64,000 nucleotides of DNA, taken from assembly GCA_963921505.1 (NCBI GenBank), contig OY997385.1, positions 5,994,501-6,058,500 of the forward strand. Direction: 5' to 3'. How positions within the stretch are numbered: position 1 is the stretch's first letter; every line of letters starts with the position of its first letter. Position numbers and translations under genes: made by a program. Source of the stretch: Phakellia ventilabrum. Its lineage: Eukaryota; Porifera; Demospongiae; Axinellida; Axinellidae. The notes beneath the pieces are model-generated. The model saw only the letters and a program-made list of their open reading frames with translations, searched no databases and was not told the origin of the DNA. Positions 1-10,665 of the stretch are shown one piece after another.

Positions 1-1283
1 GCATCGCTCATGCACAATGTCAAACATATGTGGTGGGCCATGGGACATAAAAATCTATCATCTATGTATTATAACTGCACATTATGCACAATAGTGTACA
101 TGCACCTACATGTACACATGCAATTAGTATACCCAGCACATGCATTTTTAACACCGTTGCGTTCGCTGACCAGTCAGTGCGCGTTGATTGCTCACGTGCC
201 ACACATGGCACCATGCACCTAGTACCTGTAGCTGTACTTAAGAAGTATATACTTACTTTTTTATACACACATGCTTTAAAGTCATGCACATTCTCACATT
301 TTCCTGTTGTGTTGACCTGTGCTCGGTAGGATGGTGGCTGTGGTTGTGGCTGGGATGAGGGATGAGCTGTGCTTGTCGCTGGGATGTGCTCGGTAGGGCG
401 GCGACCGTGGGAACTCTTGCAGTCTTGCAATGACTGGACGGGGGTGAGAGAAGCAGGCACGTAAATAAAAACTGATAACACGAGATACAGCATTATTAGC
501 TACAGCTCTAGTTTCTGTATAGCCTCCTCGATCGTTCCCAGGCCACGCGGTCGGCGAGGCTAGTGTTCTGCGGACCAGGCGGAATACATGCTCCAACCCA
601 TGTTAGCTTGGTTGCCACACACAATGCAAAGTTACAATGCGAAACTGCACCAGCAAAACACTCACATTCAGAAACTCAGTACTGAAGTAAAATGCAGCTC
701 ATCTCTGGTCTTTGTACGCGCCGAAATTCGCGCGTAAAACGCCGTTCAAGTCTGCAACTCTGACCAATGAAAAGTGAATGTAAGCCCGCCAGATAGGCAC
801 CAGAAACGGTAGCCTGCATTATTTACATTCTGATATCTCGGGATTCCAATCCAACCCTGTGCACTCATTTGCTATGCTTACACGTAGTAACCTCGTCCCC
901 AGGCCACAGGTGTGGCCTGGGGACGAGGCTAACTAACTCACTCCTATCTGCAACCCAGTATTTCAGTGTGGGGGCGGGGGTACATTATAGCACGGTTAGT
1001 TCTATGCTGAACCTCAATAGATCATAGTGCATTTTCGGGGGGGAACATATTTTCATGAGTATTTACTGTAAGTCAATTTGCTAGGCCTGTATGTAGTACT
1101 AACCATTTACAACTTAATTTTACTGCGGTTGTAATTTTACTCTTTCCTGTTTCCAATTAAAAAGGCGCGATAAGTTCACATAGAGAAAGTGGTAGATCTA
1201 TCTGGCACTTTAGATACAGCCACACCAGTTTAGTTACAGAGCAAGCCTAGGTGACTGTCTGGCAGAATGATAGTGATAAACAG
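1..1283. other. Intergenic stretch left of the MRG-domain gene
   Basis: I see no convincing exon here. Open frames on both strands are short, overlap each other and match no family I recognise. The stretch holds a degenerate foldback end near 517-563, a complete 44-bp foldback at 888-931, and a CCAAT motif near 764. The 12-base word GTGCTCGGTAGG occurs twice, about 65 bp apart, near 318-397. It could hold the 3' flank of the MRG gene and part of a gene outside the window. Confidence 0.5.
888..931. mobile_element. 44-bp foldback element (family A)
   Basis: The sequence from TAACCTCGTCCCCAGGCC to GGCCTGGGGACGAGGCTA is almost a perfect palindrome with practically no loop. It is a minimal member of the foldback family that recurs through the window. 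Confidence 0.8.
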
Positions 1284-3213
1284 CTAGCTGGCACCCAGTT
1301 CATCTTCAGCATCTGTCGCCACATGCACGGTATCCTCGTAGCATTCTTCCGAGAAGAGCTCCTGTCTTCTAGAGCAGAGGTACCTGTGTGAACGAAGAGA
1401 CAAAGAGAACTTTATGTCACTTCCTCTGCCCCCACCAAAATCTCACTGCCATGGCAACGGCCATAATTATTACTAACTCTAGCAGATCTTTGAAGCAGTG
1501 GTGCAGTGTCTGTATGTGTGCCGTAGGCAGCTGAGCTCGGGAGAGAAAAAGCGGAATTCTCACAAACAGCCTCAAGAGATGCTCCGCCCCATAGATGCCA
1601 GAGGGCATCAGTGGCTGAGAGTCAGAGGGACTGGGAGCCCGAGAGACCTGTCGTGAATCCACTTCCATTTTGCTCCCAACAGGGTCAGTGGAGTTCTCTA
1701 AGCTGCCCTGTTGTGGTAGTGAGTTCACAGCGGTGCCGTTGTTCTGGAGTCTGCCTTCGGTTTCACTCTGTCCAGTTCTGTTTCTTACAGTTTTAACAAC
1801 ATTGCGTTCCTGTTCTCGTCTCTCTTCCACTGCCTGCTTGTATTGGGATCTCTCCTGCGCAAAGAGCAGGTGGTCTGCTAGCATGAAGTCGAAGTGGATC
1901 TTGATACCGTCTAGGATTTCAGCGAGTAGAGAGAGGCTGCAAGGATAGTGTGTGTGTGGGGGGGGAGGGGGGGGGGGGGGAGAGGGTAGGTGGTCAGGGG
2001 GAGTAAGTGCAAAGGATGGAAAGTGCATGCCGTTGATATAGTAAGGACTATAGCTCTAGAGGAGATACCAGTAATGACATTGGATGATGACAGATAGTGC
2101 CATGTTGGGATTAACTTTTAATTATGAAATGTTTAATACGACTACCTCTGTTGAAAATGTAACAGTGAACAACTATGGTAATATATTGAGCCATATCACG
2201 TGCACCATAGTTCATAAGGGCATAAAATTTAATGGTTATCTCCACAGCATGTTTTTTTTGTAGCCTTGTACCCGGTCCTCCCCTCACAGCTTTTTTCACA
2301 GCCACAGCTATGAAAACAGCTGCGAACAAAGCTGCAAGGGGAGGCCTGGGCACTAGACTAGTTTTCTTTGTGGTATGAACATGACTTCATGGCTCTGACA
2401 GCAACAGACTATATTATTTCCCAGTGCATGGTGAATTTACTTGGTTTCTTCTGTGGCATTGGCCGAACAGTGGAGGTAGTAGTCCCTCAGGATCGTCTCG
2501 ACGGTAGGTTTCCGTGGCAACCTAACCAGCTAAGAAAATAATTAACCAGGCTAAAACTTTTAACGAGCACTCTAGATCCGGGATCCAGATTCCCAGGCCT
2601 CCACCCAGCTTCTGTCACTGGCAGTATGAAAAGCCAATTTTCTGGGCGGAGAGCCTGGGAACGAGACCCAGTAGACAAGAAACGAATTATGGAATTTTGG
2701 TACATGACGAAGTACAGCAGTTTGCCGAATCTTTGCCTGCTACAGAAAGAACGGACTCGACTTCAAATGTTGTCCTACCATTTGTCTTGTGTGTTTATAT
2801 AGCAAAGCTTCACTTCTGTTTGCAGAATCCTGTCTGAAGCAGGCAAAGATTTTGCAAACCACTTTACCGGTAGCTACGTATAAGTTATGGGATGACTGCT
2901 GTTTGCTAGCCTCGTATCCAGCCGTCCCATGGCCAGTGCAGATGCAAGCGAAAAAAGCTTGGATGGCTGAGTGCAAGATTAGCTGTTTGCTATGATTTAA
3001 TAGAAGTCATTGCCAATAAATGCTCAACTGTCCTAAAACAGCTCCACACTGTACTACTGAACCGCTTACCCTGTTTCTCCTGAGAATCCAGAAGCAGTCA
3101 TCCTCCAAGTGGGACTTGAGGGAGGGAGGGATGGTCAGGGGAACTTCCTCAGGGAAGTCCTGGAGGACAGTAGCTACTAGTATAATAGTACGTAACAAGC
3201 TAGGGAGATACAT
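1284..3213 (-). CDS. MRG-domain protein, MSL3-like (chromodomain not found)
   Basis: The product resembles MSL3, the chromatin subunit that binds methylated histone H3 and helps recruit the MOF acetyltransferase. Four exons join in phase: 3159-3070, 2529-2441, 1936-1478 and 1383-1284. The first carries LEDDCFWILRRNR, the second LVRLPRKPTVETIL, the third ILDGIKIHFDFMLADHLLF, then a low-complexity Ser/Gln insert and GIYGAEHLLRLFVRIP; the last carries YLCSRRQELFSEECYED. This order is the MRG domain, and the long insert inside it points to MSL3 rather than MRG15. The donor at 1477 (GTTAGT) was chosen because it restores both phase and alignment. No chromodomain is visible upstream. The first exon stays open to a Met at 3213, only 270 bp from BORCS8 on the other strand. 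Either the N-terminus was lost, or its exons lie beyond BORCS8, nesting that gene. The gene identity is firm; the 5' end is not. Confidence 0.82.
2714..2868. mobile_element. Short MITE-like element, TTTGCAGAATCTTTGC ends
   Basis: Inverted ends near GCCGAATCTTTGCCTGC and GCAGGCAAAGATTTTGC enclose about 150 bp in an intron of the MRG gene. A related element with ends GTGCAGAATCTTTGCAAC / GTTGCAAAGATTCTGCAAAC lies at 51776-51934 in INTU. Two copies with matching ends suggest a mobile family; boundaries are approximate. Confidence 0.45.
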
Positions 3214-3483
3214 TGCAGAATCTTGGCTTGCATATACTTACCTCCATGTTGTGCACAGCCTCGTGCATGTAAGCCGTAGTGGGCACCAATTAGACCTAAT
3301 AGTAAATGCGCCTCAAATAGAAAATAGTAGCAGTTCGTGTCATCTCTTATCTCTGGCAGTAACGTAAGTTTCTGATCTATAATGGCCACCGAATTACCCA
3401 TGATAAACCACTCTAACTTGGCCCTTTCTTTACAGCATATGTCTGCGGCTTCCTTGTACACCAAAAGGTAGCAACCTTGAACT

Positions 3484-4068
3484 ATGTCAGCAAACCTTGC
3501 CACCAGAACCTTCCGGGTGGTAAGTGGGTTTAATGAGGCCCTCTACCTTGTTGCTAACGAGCCTACACTGGGGATGTATCGCATCCAAGAACACGTTGCA
3601 GTAAACATTCCACGAATCGTGGAGCAGAAACAGACTCTCAAGGACACCTGTCAGCAAATGGAAGGAGTTTGCTTTGACGTTGACTACGATACGCAGGCAG
3701 TGAAGCAGATGGGGAGTGTTACTCAGTTTTCCAGCATCAAGGATGATGTGAAGAGGGCCATTGAATTGAAACTGAAACTGGACGAGCTTGAAATGCAGCG
3801 AAGTGGACAGGGTATCACTGGTGGCCATCTGCAGGAGTCTAGTACCAGAGGCTATGGCTCAATAAATTCACCTTCTAATCCACCACCTGCCTTTCATTCA
3901 CTGACTGGAGGTGCCAGTTCTGGTGCAGACAAGACCCACCAACCAGCTGTTTTTCAGTCGCTGACTGCACCACTGCAGAGCAGTGGTACTGCAACACAGA
4001 CACGTCCACCTGATAGCAGCGAAACTGGTGATGCAGACATCCAGCCAAAGACTTTTGATTGTGATTGA
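3484..4068 (+). CDS. BORCS8: BLOC-1-related complex subunit 8 (BORCS8) homologue
   Basis: BORCS8 is a subunit of BORC, which sits on lysosomes and recruits the small GTPase ARL8 to drive lysosome movement along microtubules. The reading frame gives 194 residues in a single exon. The first 110 or so carry the family signature: ALYLVANEPTLGMYRIQEHV near residues 19-38, followed by a helix ending IKDDVKRAIELKLKLDELEM. The remaining 85 residues are Ser/Pro/Thr-rich, with a repeated FHSLTGGA / FQSLTAPL motif, and are longer than the vertebrate tail. The Met at 3484 places the conserved block at the expected distance from the start. The gene faces the MRG gene head to head and GTF2E2 tail to tail. 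An upstream non-coding exon cannot be excluded, since a tract ending TTTACAG lies near 3436. Confidence 0.85.
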   Translation: MSANLATRTFRVVSGFNEALYLVANEPTLGMYRIQEHVAVNIPRIVEQKQTLKDTCQQMEGVCFDVDYDTQAVKQMGSVTQFSSIKDDVKRAIELKLKLDELEMQRSGQGITGGHLQESSTRGYGSINSPSNPPPAFHSLTGGASSGADKTHQPAVFQSLTAPLQSSGTATQTRPPDSSETGDADIQPKTFDCD

Positions 4069-4071
4069 CAG

Positions 4072-4445
4072 ATTTAATTAATGGATACTGTTGTTGACAT
4101 GTGCAAAGTATTATTTTATACACCATGACATCTTGGTGATTCCTTTTCTCAAGTACTATAGATGAAGCAGCAGTTTTGTCTCCCAGGCTTTGGCTCCGCC
4201 CCGTTCTGCAAGGGGGAGGAGCCAATTAAGGCCTGGGCACCAGACTAATGAATCTCATTCCCAAGTAAAGAGGCTTGGAATTGAGGCTAAAGCAGGTCGT
4301 GAATAGGTAACAACCAAATTAACTTCTAGAGCCAAGACACTCATTTTGGGGCTGCAGTACACAGAAACTTCAATTGCATGTGATTTATAGAATCTGCTTC
4401 TGATATTGATTGGGTAAAGACTAAAAATGCTCTTTTGACGGCATG
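4072..4445. other. Convergent gap between BORCS8 and GTF2E2
   Basis: This holds the 3' flanks of two convergent genes. A degenerate foldback lies at about 4188-4245 (CTCCCAGGCTTTGGCTCC ... GGCCTGGGCACCAGACTA), with a CTCCGCCCC/GGGGGAGGAG stem. No coding signal is seen. Confidence 0.5.
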
Positions 4446-7356
4446 TCATTTGCTGGTAGAGGCCCCTTCGGAATAGTCCTTTAGTAAGTCACTGTCCAAG
4501 TGAGTGTTGAGTACTTTTGCATTTCGTGCCTTTTTCCTGGCCTTCTTCTGCTGTGAGGACGGCGCCTTTCTCTTCCTGGAGGGTATTGGGATGGGAAGCG
4601 AGGATGGTAGTGTCTAGGGGCTGAGCTGACTGGGTCACTAGAAACATCCAAATTGGTGAGTCATACAATATCGTGCAAGGGAAAAATGAATGGGTAAATG
4701 GGTGTAGTCTCACTTGCCTTGGGAATGGAGGACTAGAGATAAGTTGTTTTTACGGTGCTATGACCTGTGTGAGGCTTAGGGATATGCAACTCATCAAAGA
4801 TTCCTACCCAATATTGAAATATCCGTACATAGAGAAGCTGACTCATTTGGGTGGGAGTATAAATATGATACTTGATTTTGTCAGGTATACGCATCACTAC
4901 ACACATCGCCCGTATTAGCCTTGTCCCCAGGCCACACCCCCCTGGGGACGAGGCTATCCCCGTATCTAGTTCTGAGACCCGTATTCCATGTTCTATACCT
5001 GGTCTCGCCCTGCATGGCTCCCAGACCCACGTTCTGCAGGTAGCGCTCGATGTCACCCTCGGCTAGCCCATCCAGACTGACACCACGCCACAGGGACTTG
5101 AAATCTGTGGATGGAGACGTGCAGTCACATTTACTACTAAACCTCTCGGCCCACTTGAGAACATTTTGGCAAAACTAAACAGGTTAGAGACAACTAAAAA
5201 TAAGGGCTTAAAAGAAGTTCAACATTGTCTCAACGAACAACTCAGAGGACCTCATCCTCAAGGGTATCTTTGCTACTGAATGTTGTACCTTCGTCAACGC
5301 TGATTTCATACTCGCTGTTGTTGTAGAAGATGACTTCCTCTTTGTCCTGTCTCTGGATCTTGATCACTTCATTATCATCCTCCAGCCTCTGCAGGTGTTA
5401 CAGTCACAACCCTGGTGCAATAGTACTGCAGATAGGACTATAAATCCTCAGTGAGCCACTGGCAATTCACAGGGTGTGGCTTGCCCAAGAGTTTACTGCA
5501 AAGTTAGTAACTACATATACATATGAAAGCTGTAGCTACCGGTCAACTCCAGGTACGGAGGGTGGCTAGCTGCTGGCCAGCTGGTCAACTCCAGGTGCTA
5601 CACACCACACTGACGAGGACCACATGGGCTGAAACAGCTGTCTGCAGTTTGCATTACCAGGCTCTCCCACTTTTCAGTACTGGTAATTTTTTGAATATTG
5701 TTAAAAGTTTTCATGAAGCAGCATCTGCAATTAGCCTCATTCCCAGGCCTCCACCTTGCTTTGCAGTACGAAAGTGGGGGAAAACCTGGGAATGAGGCTG
5801 ATTAGCAAAGACTCCAAGTCATTCGTCACACGAAGCCAAGCACCAAGAAACCAATTACCAAACCAGCTCACCTTAACAGCCTTCTCAGGATTGTGCAGAG
5901 CCTCTTTCACCTCACTCATGAGTACCCCCCCGAGACCCTCCCGCTCAAACTCCATCAGCTTCTCCAGCAGCTGCCTCCGGCTCCTCACGTCCAGCCCTAG
6001 GGCTGGTCTGAAGAGGAACTGGTCCTCGTCAGGGCCGGGATAGTAGGCAATCTTGACGTTGCCCTTTAGAGCCTGCATAGCGATTTGGTCACTAGTGAAT
6101 GATGTAGAAACTATTTGGTCACTGTAACCAGGATTGCTGAGATAATAGACATTTTTGTTAGGACAAAATGTTGCCTATTATGACATGGGCCAAGCATTAT
6201 ATACAAGTCTCCAACCAGCTTCTGTCACTTGCAGTACGCTTTTTCTCTTGTTTGCGGGCATTATGTTACACGCACAGAGCAGGGAGGCCTGGGAACGAGG
6301 CTAGCCTATCCATGAATAGTAATGGAAACAGATTTTTTTGAACAGACGCTGTGCTCTAATCCTCAAATAATGAGGCCAAAAAAGGCTGCCTATTTCTATA
6401 TGGGCCAAAAGCTATGTTTGCTTGTAATTTCTTGTGCTTATAGACATAGCACTTTTACCCCCATTACATCATAATGGTCTACTAGCTACGATTTTTATAG
6501 CTTCTCTACAGCCTCAAATGTTACTGTGGAAATCTGTCATAGGGAATTGGAGTGGACCTCAATTATCCAGCTTCTGTCGCCTGAATATGAAAATAGTTGG
6601 GGAGCCAAGGCCTGCATAAAATGAGAGCTACATTTACCTCATGGAGCCACTGTCGTGTATCTGTTCGCAGATCGGTGAGGCTGATTTCAGTGAGAATCTC
6701 CTCCAAGGTGAGCTTCTCGTACATCTTGGAGGTGTACCGCTGTCTCATCATGTCCACCACTGCCTTCAGGACACGGTAGGGGTTGTTGTTCCGGTGGGCC
6801 GAGAGCGCTGCTTGCTTTATCTGGTCTACATTCTCTGTTCGAGGGAGAATTACTTATATCACCATCATGGCAAGAGTAAGGTTTTAACACGTAACCCTCG
6901 GAGAGAGAGAAACAGCTGGAATCGGCTGAGGCCTATAGTTAACCTCTTCCACTCCTCTCCCGTGATTTCTTTTAAGCTGACCCACTGACCCAGGTCTTTT
7001 GGACCAAGCAACATAAAATTAAATTGGTATGGCCTACCACACCAGTTATCATGACATAAGTTTATTAATATATGAGTTAGCACCTTGTATGGCGCAAATA
7101 GCACCTGATGAAGCTAGGTGATAGTTAGGCTACCAAACAGTGATGCTGCAGTATCATGCAAGCCTCGATACTAACCTGGCAAAGGTTGTGGTTTGGGCCT
7201 GGGAAATTTTGATTTCTTCTTCTTCTGTTTGGGCTGTTTTCCGGTTCTCTCCTTCAGGGGTTCCTTCTTGACTTCTGATGACTTCTTTTCCACCACTGGA
7301 ACGGCTAGAGCGCGTTTTTTGAACGCTTCCCTCTCCCTTACAAGAGCTGGATCCAT
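4446..7356 (-). CDS. GTF2E2: Transcription initiation factor IIE subunit beta
   Basis: TFIIE-beta joins TFIIE-alpha at the preinitiation complex, helps load TFIIH and stabilises promoter opening. Six exons (7356-7176, 6834-6638, 6072-5872, 5388-5289, 5104-4999, 4575-4446) join in phase to 304 codons; the human protein has 291. The N-terminus MDPALVREREAFKKRALAVP matches the family start. A basic linker follows, then the winged-helix core with VLKAVVDMMRQRY and LTLEEILTE, then the second part with GLGGVLMSEVKEALHNPEKA. The protein ends in a Lys-rich segment and LLKDYSEGASTSK. The last intron was placed at the acceptor CCCTCCAG before 4575, which restores phase 2. The start codon lies 263 bp from that of UNC45 on the other strand. 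A foldback element (5732-5800) sits in the third intron. Confidence 0.95.
4916..4956. mobile_element. Foldback element (family A) with 9-bp target repeats
   Basis: TAGCCTTGTCCCCAGG and CCTGGGGACGAGGCTA flank a loop of a few bases. The flanks CGCCCGTAT and TCCCCGTAT agree at 7 of 9 positions. It lies in the last intron of GTF2E2. Confidence 0.8.
5732..5800. mobile_element. Foldback element (family A)
   Basis: Ends TAGCCTCATTCCCAGGCC and CCTGGGAATGAGGCT pair, with a short AT-poor loop. It lies in intron 3 of GTF2E2, about 70 bp past the donor. Confidence 0.75.
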
Positions 7357-7619
7357 AGTACAGTTTTCTAATAAAAGCGCACCCTAGGCGGTCTAAATAA
7401 AGCCACCAGGCACTACCCCCACCACCGTATACGTACCCACTGCTGCCTACTGTATACAGCCGGTTAGCACTCGTATGCCTCGGCAAGTAAGTATAATATA
7501 AACTGCTGCATGCTGTAATGACTAATCTTTACTTGCATGCTTATCAGAGTTGAAGCTCATACTTCTCCCCCCCATGCCCCCCTTCCCACAAATTATACAG
7601 CTTTAAGAGCTTAGGAAAG
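7357..7619. promoter_or_regulatory. Bidirectional promoter interval GTF2E2 / UNC45
   Basis: 263 bp separate two divergent start codons, so both promoters must lie here or within the neighbouring 5' ends. No TATA box is obvious. A C-rich tract (about 7567-7583) precedes the UNC45 start. The inference rests on gene layout alone. Confidence 0.55.
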
Positions 7620-10397
7620 ATGTCTGAGTCTGAGCTGCTAGAAAAGGCCAGGCAGATAAAGGAGACCGGCAACGATCACTTCAGAAAGAAGGAATTCAAG
7701 GAAGCAGCAAAATGCTACACCAAGTCCATTGAATACTGTCCAAAAGGACACCAAGAAATGGTGGTGTTCTTAAAGAATCGAGCCGCCTGCTGGCTAAAGC
7801 TGGAAAATTATGAGAAAGCACTTGCTGATTCGACTGATGCACTGGAAATTGCTCCGAGAGATGACAAGTCACTCTACCGTCTTGCCCAAGCACTGGAGGG
7901 GAAAGGAGACTTGGCTGCTGCCTTCAAGGAAGTCAAGAAACTGCTCACGATCGATCCAAAGAATAAGGAAGCTGTGGAAGCAGCTAGGAGGCTCACGGCT
8001 GCCATGAGGAAGCAAACGGACAAGATGGCGTCAACGGATGGCATTGTTAACGAGATGTTTGCTGCTCTTTCTGATGTGAAGTTTTCAAAAGAGAGGAGGA
8101 TCCAGGCTGCCAAGAACTTCGCAATTCTGAGTCGTGAAAGTGCTGGAGCGGAGAGGATATTTCAAGCCGGAGGAGTGGCACGTCTGATGCCCTTGCTGGA
8201 TTCGGACATCCCGGAAGTGGTCCACCACATTCTCCAGACGTTTGTCGGTCTTTGCTCTGAGCACAAATCTCGAGCTTTTGCCGTCATCCACAGCCTCTCA
8301 CTCGAGAAAATCTCCAGCCTCATTAGCTCTCACCATGCAGATGTCTCCAGCAGCGCCTTGGCCATTCTCAAGCAGGCTATCTTAGCAGTCACCGGAGATG
8401 ACAAGCAACTTCCTAGAAATGCTGATTCAGCTCTTGTGGCCTCTGAAAATGCCCTCGTCGTACCCATAGCCCAGATGATCTTCATCTCTCTAGTCAGCCA
8501 CGATATCACGGCTGATGCTCGAGACCGCATCATGGAGCTACTGATTAGGACCGTGCCGAGGACCGGTCTAGCATCGCTGTACTTGAAGGAGGGTCTGGTA
8601 AGCAAGCTGCTTTTATTGGCGGCAAGCACAAGCGAGATTAGCGATGTGGAGGTAAAACTGCCCATCAGCGAGGATTGCCGAATGAACATCTCCATGGTGC
8701 TGTCGAAGTTGCATGAGAACTTTGGCAAAAACAAGGAGCTGATTGAGGCTTTCCAGAAAGAGTGTGCCGTGTTCATACTTGGTCACCTCTCGAAAGACGA
8801 CGTTCCGAACCGAATCAAAGGGCTCACTGCTCTTGCAGCGGTTCTGCAAGGTGTGGTGGAGATTGGGAACGCCATATTCAGCGATCAATCTGTCCTCTCC
8901 AAGATGGTGGAAATGGCCAATTCTGAGGACCTGAACAGCCAGATCATTGCAGTGGAAGCCCTCGCCTTGGCTGCCTCCGACAAGGACCGCTGCCATGGGA
9001 TCATGTCCGAGGGCCTGCCGGTTTTGAAGAAGCTCTACTCATCTGCGGATGATCGCATTCGCGTGAGAGCATTAGTCGGCCTCTGTAAGCTGGGGTCTGT
9101 TGGGGGCAGTAACATCAATGCTCGTACGTTTGCAGAAGGCTCTACAGTCAAATTAGAGAAGGCCTGCCGCAAGTTTCTTGTGAGTACCAAGAAGGGAAAC
9201 CGTCTTCGGAAGTGGGCTGCCGAGGGTATAGCGTTTCTCACACTGGACGCCGAAGTGAAAGAGACCCTGATGAAGGACACACCAGCGATGAAAGTCCTTC
9301 TGGACATGTGCAAGAGTGGCGACCAGTCTCTGCTGTTCGGAATTGCCACCATCTTCGTCAACCTGAGCAACAGCTACGACAAGGCAGAAAGGAATCCAGA
9401 GTTGGAAGAGCTCGGGAGATACGCCGGAGAAAACGTCCCCAAGGAGCATGAACTGGATGGCGAGGAATACGTAAAGAAGCGTGTGCACGCTCTTCTCGAG
9501 GCTGGGATCGTTCCTGCACTGATCGCTTTGAGCTCAGCAGAGAGTAAGAAAATACATGAACAGGTGGCTAGGGTGTTTTTGGCGTTAACAGAAGACCGCA
9601 CTCACAGGGGAGCCGTTATACAGCAGGGAGGAGCAAAGTGCCTTGTTCCACTAGCGCTGGACAGTACGGACAAAGGAAAGCTGATTGCTGCCCAAGCGCT
9701 GGCTAAGATTGGCATCACCAGTGATCCAAAGTTGGCTTTCCCCGGTCAGCGGTCTCTAGAAATCATTCGTCCACTCGTGCGGCTCCTAAAATCGGAGCAC
9801 GGTCTGCAGCAGTTTGAGGGACTCATGGCTCTCACTAACCTGGCTGGCACGAATGACGACGTCCGGAGAAGGATTCTCAAAGAAGGCGGGGTTACCCTAA
9901 TGGAATCCCTGATGTTTGAAGAAGACGAAATGGTTCGCAGAGCGTCTACCGAAGCCATGTGCAATATGATTCAAATGGAGGAGGTCCACAAGCGGTTCTA
10001 CAACGATGATATCGAGAGGGTGAAACTATGGACTCTCTTCTCCGGTGAGGATGATGTGGCGCTGGCGAAAGCAGCCTCCGGAGGTCTGGCACAACTCTCT
10101 CACGATCCAAAAATCTGCGAGAAAATCATAGAGGTGAAGTCGGCCATGGAAATTTTAAAGGAACTCCTGGCGAATGAAAACTCGGAGCTGCAGTACCGAG
10201 GGATTTACATCTTGGCCAACCTGGTCGAGGCGAGCAAGGAAATCGCCGAGAAGATCATCGAGAGCGACTTTCTGGAGATCCTCATGGCCTTGGTCCAGAT
10301 GGAAGGTATCAGTGCCAAGATCAATGACGCTGCCAATCGGGCTCTGCGAAAGGCAGTGGAGTATGGACTAATAAAACCCAATCCTGAGACGCAGTAG
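7620..10397 (+). CDS. UNC45: UNC45 myosin chaperone, intronless
   Basis: UNC45 is a cytosolic co-chaperone that binds HSP90 through TPR repeats and folds myosin motor domains through its UCS domain. One uninterrupted frame gives 925 residues, the normal family length. Residues 1-115 hold three TPR motifs (GNDHFRKKEFKEAAKCYTKS, then NRAACWLKLENYEKALAD). A middle armadillo-like region follows, and the C-terminal half is the UCS domain, with motifs such as VHALLEAGIVPALIAL, GLQQFEGLMALTNLAG and LQYRGIYILANLVEA. There are no stops, frameshifts or introns over 2.78 kb, although every neighbour of comparable size has many introns. That suggests an old retrocopy that replaced the parent, or wholesale intron loss. 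Intact family motifs argue that it is functional. It shares a divergent promoter region with GTF2E2 and ends tail to tail with CFAP119. Confidence 0.97.
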   Translation: MSESELLEKARQIKETGNDHFRKKEFKEAAKCYTKSIEYCPKGHQEMVVFLKNRAACWLKLENYEKALADSTDALEIAPRDDKSLYRLAQALEGKGDLAAAFKEVKKLLTIDPKNKEAVEAARRLTAAMRKQTDKMASTDGIVNEMFAALSDVKFSKERRIQAAKNFAILSRESAGAERIFQAGGVARLMPLLDSDIPEVVHHILQTFVGLCSEHKSRAFAVIHSLSLEKISSLISSHHADVSSSALAILKQAILAVTGDDKQLPRNADSALVASENALVVPIAQMIFISLVSHDITADARDRIMELLIRTVPRTGLASLYLKEGLVSKLLLLAASTSEISDVEVKLPISEDCRMNISMVLSKLHENFGKNKELIEAFQKECAVFILGHLSKDDVPNRIKGLTALAAVLQGVVEIGNAIFSDQSVLSKMVEMANSEDLNSQIIAVEALALAASDKDRCHGIMSEGLPVLKKLYSSADDRIRVRALVGLCKLGSVGGSNINARTFAEGSTVKLEKACRKFLVSTKKGNRLRKWAAEGIAFLTLDAEVKETLMKDTPAMKVLLDMCKSGDQSLLFGIATIFVNLSNSYDKAERNPELEELGRYAGENVPKEHELDGEEYVKKRVHALLEAGIVPALIALSSAESKKIHEQVARVFLALTEDRTHRGAVIQQGGAKCLVPLALDSTDKGKLIAAQALAKIGITSDPKLAFPGQRSLEIIRPLVRLLKSEHGLQQFEGLMALTNLAGTNDDVRRRILKEGGVTLMESLMFEEDEMVRRASTEAMCNMIQMEEVHKRFYNDDIERVKLWTLFSGEDDVALAKAASGGLAQLSHDPKICEKIIEVKSAMEILKELLANENSELQYRGIYILANLVEASKEIAEKIIESDFLEILMALVQMEGISAKINDAANRALRKAVEYGLIKPNPETQ

Positions 10398-10665
10398 TAG
10401 AATCAATGCACTATAACTAGGTTGTTGTTTTTTACGTTAGGCAACTAATCATTTTCCTCATAGACTTCACTTCGACTTCTACCAATCGCCTATGTAACAC
10501 AATGTCATATATTTCAATTTGTATGTTATATAATTTTTTACGAATTCACTTTAGTGATCATGTACATGTAACTCATAGCCACTGTTCTTTCTGTGACCAA
10601 GGTGGTATCATTTTTATAGTATGACATTGTACAATGTAGACTGTAATAATATAAAGTTTAGGTGA
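10398..10665. other. Convergent gap between UNC45 and CFAP119
   Basis: An AT-rich 3' flank shared by two convergent genes. I see no further coding sequence and no repeat element. Confidence 0.5.

Noticed and set aside
62-596. Minus-strand frames of 100-143 codons at the left edge
   Set aside because: They overlap in different frames, carry a foldback fragment and match no family motif.
6434-6482. Possible exon between GTF2E2 exons 2 and 3
   Set aside because: TACCCCCATTACATCATAATGG is the end of MITE family B, and the exon phases of GTF2E2 already close without it.
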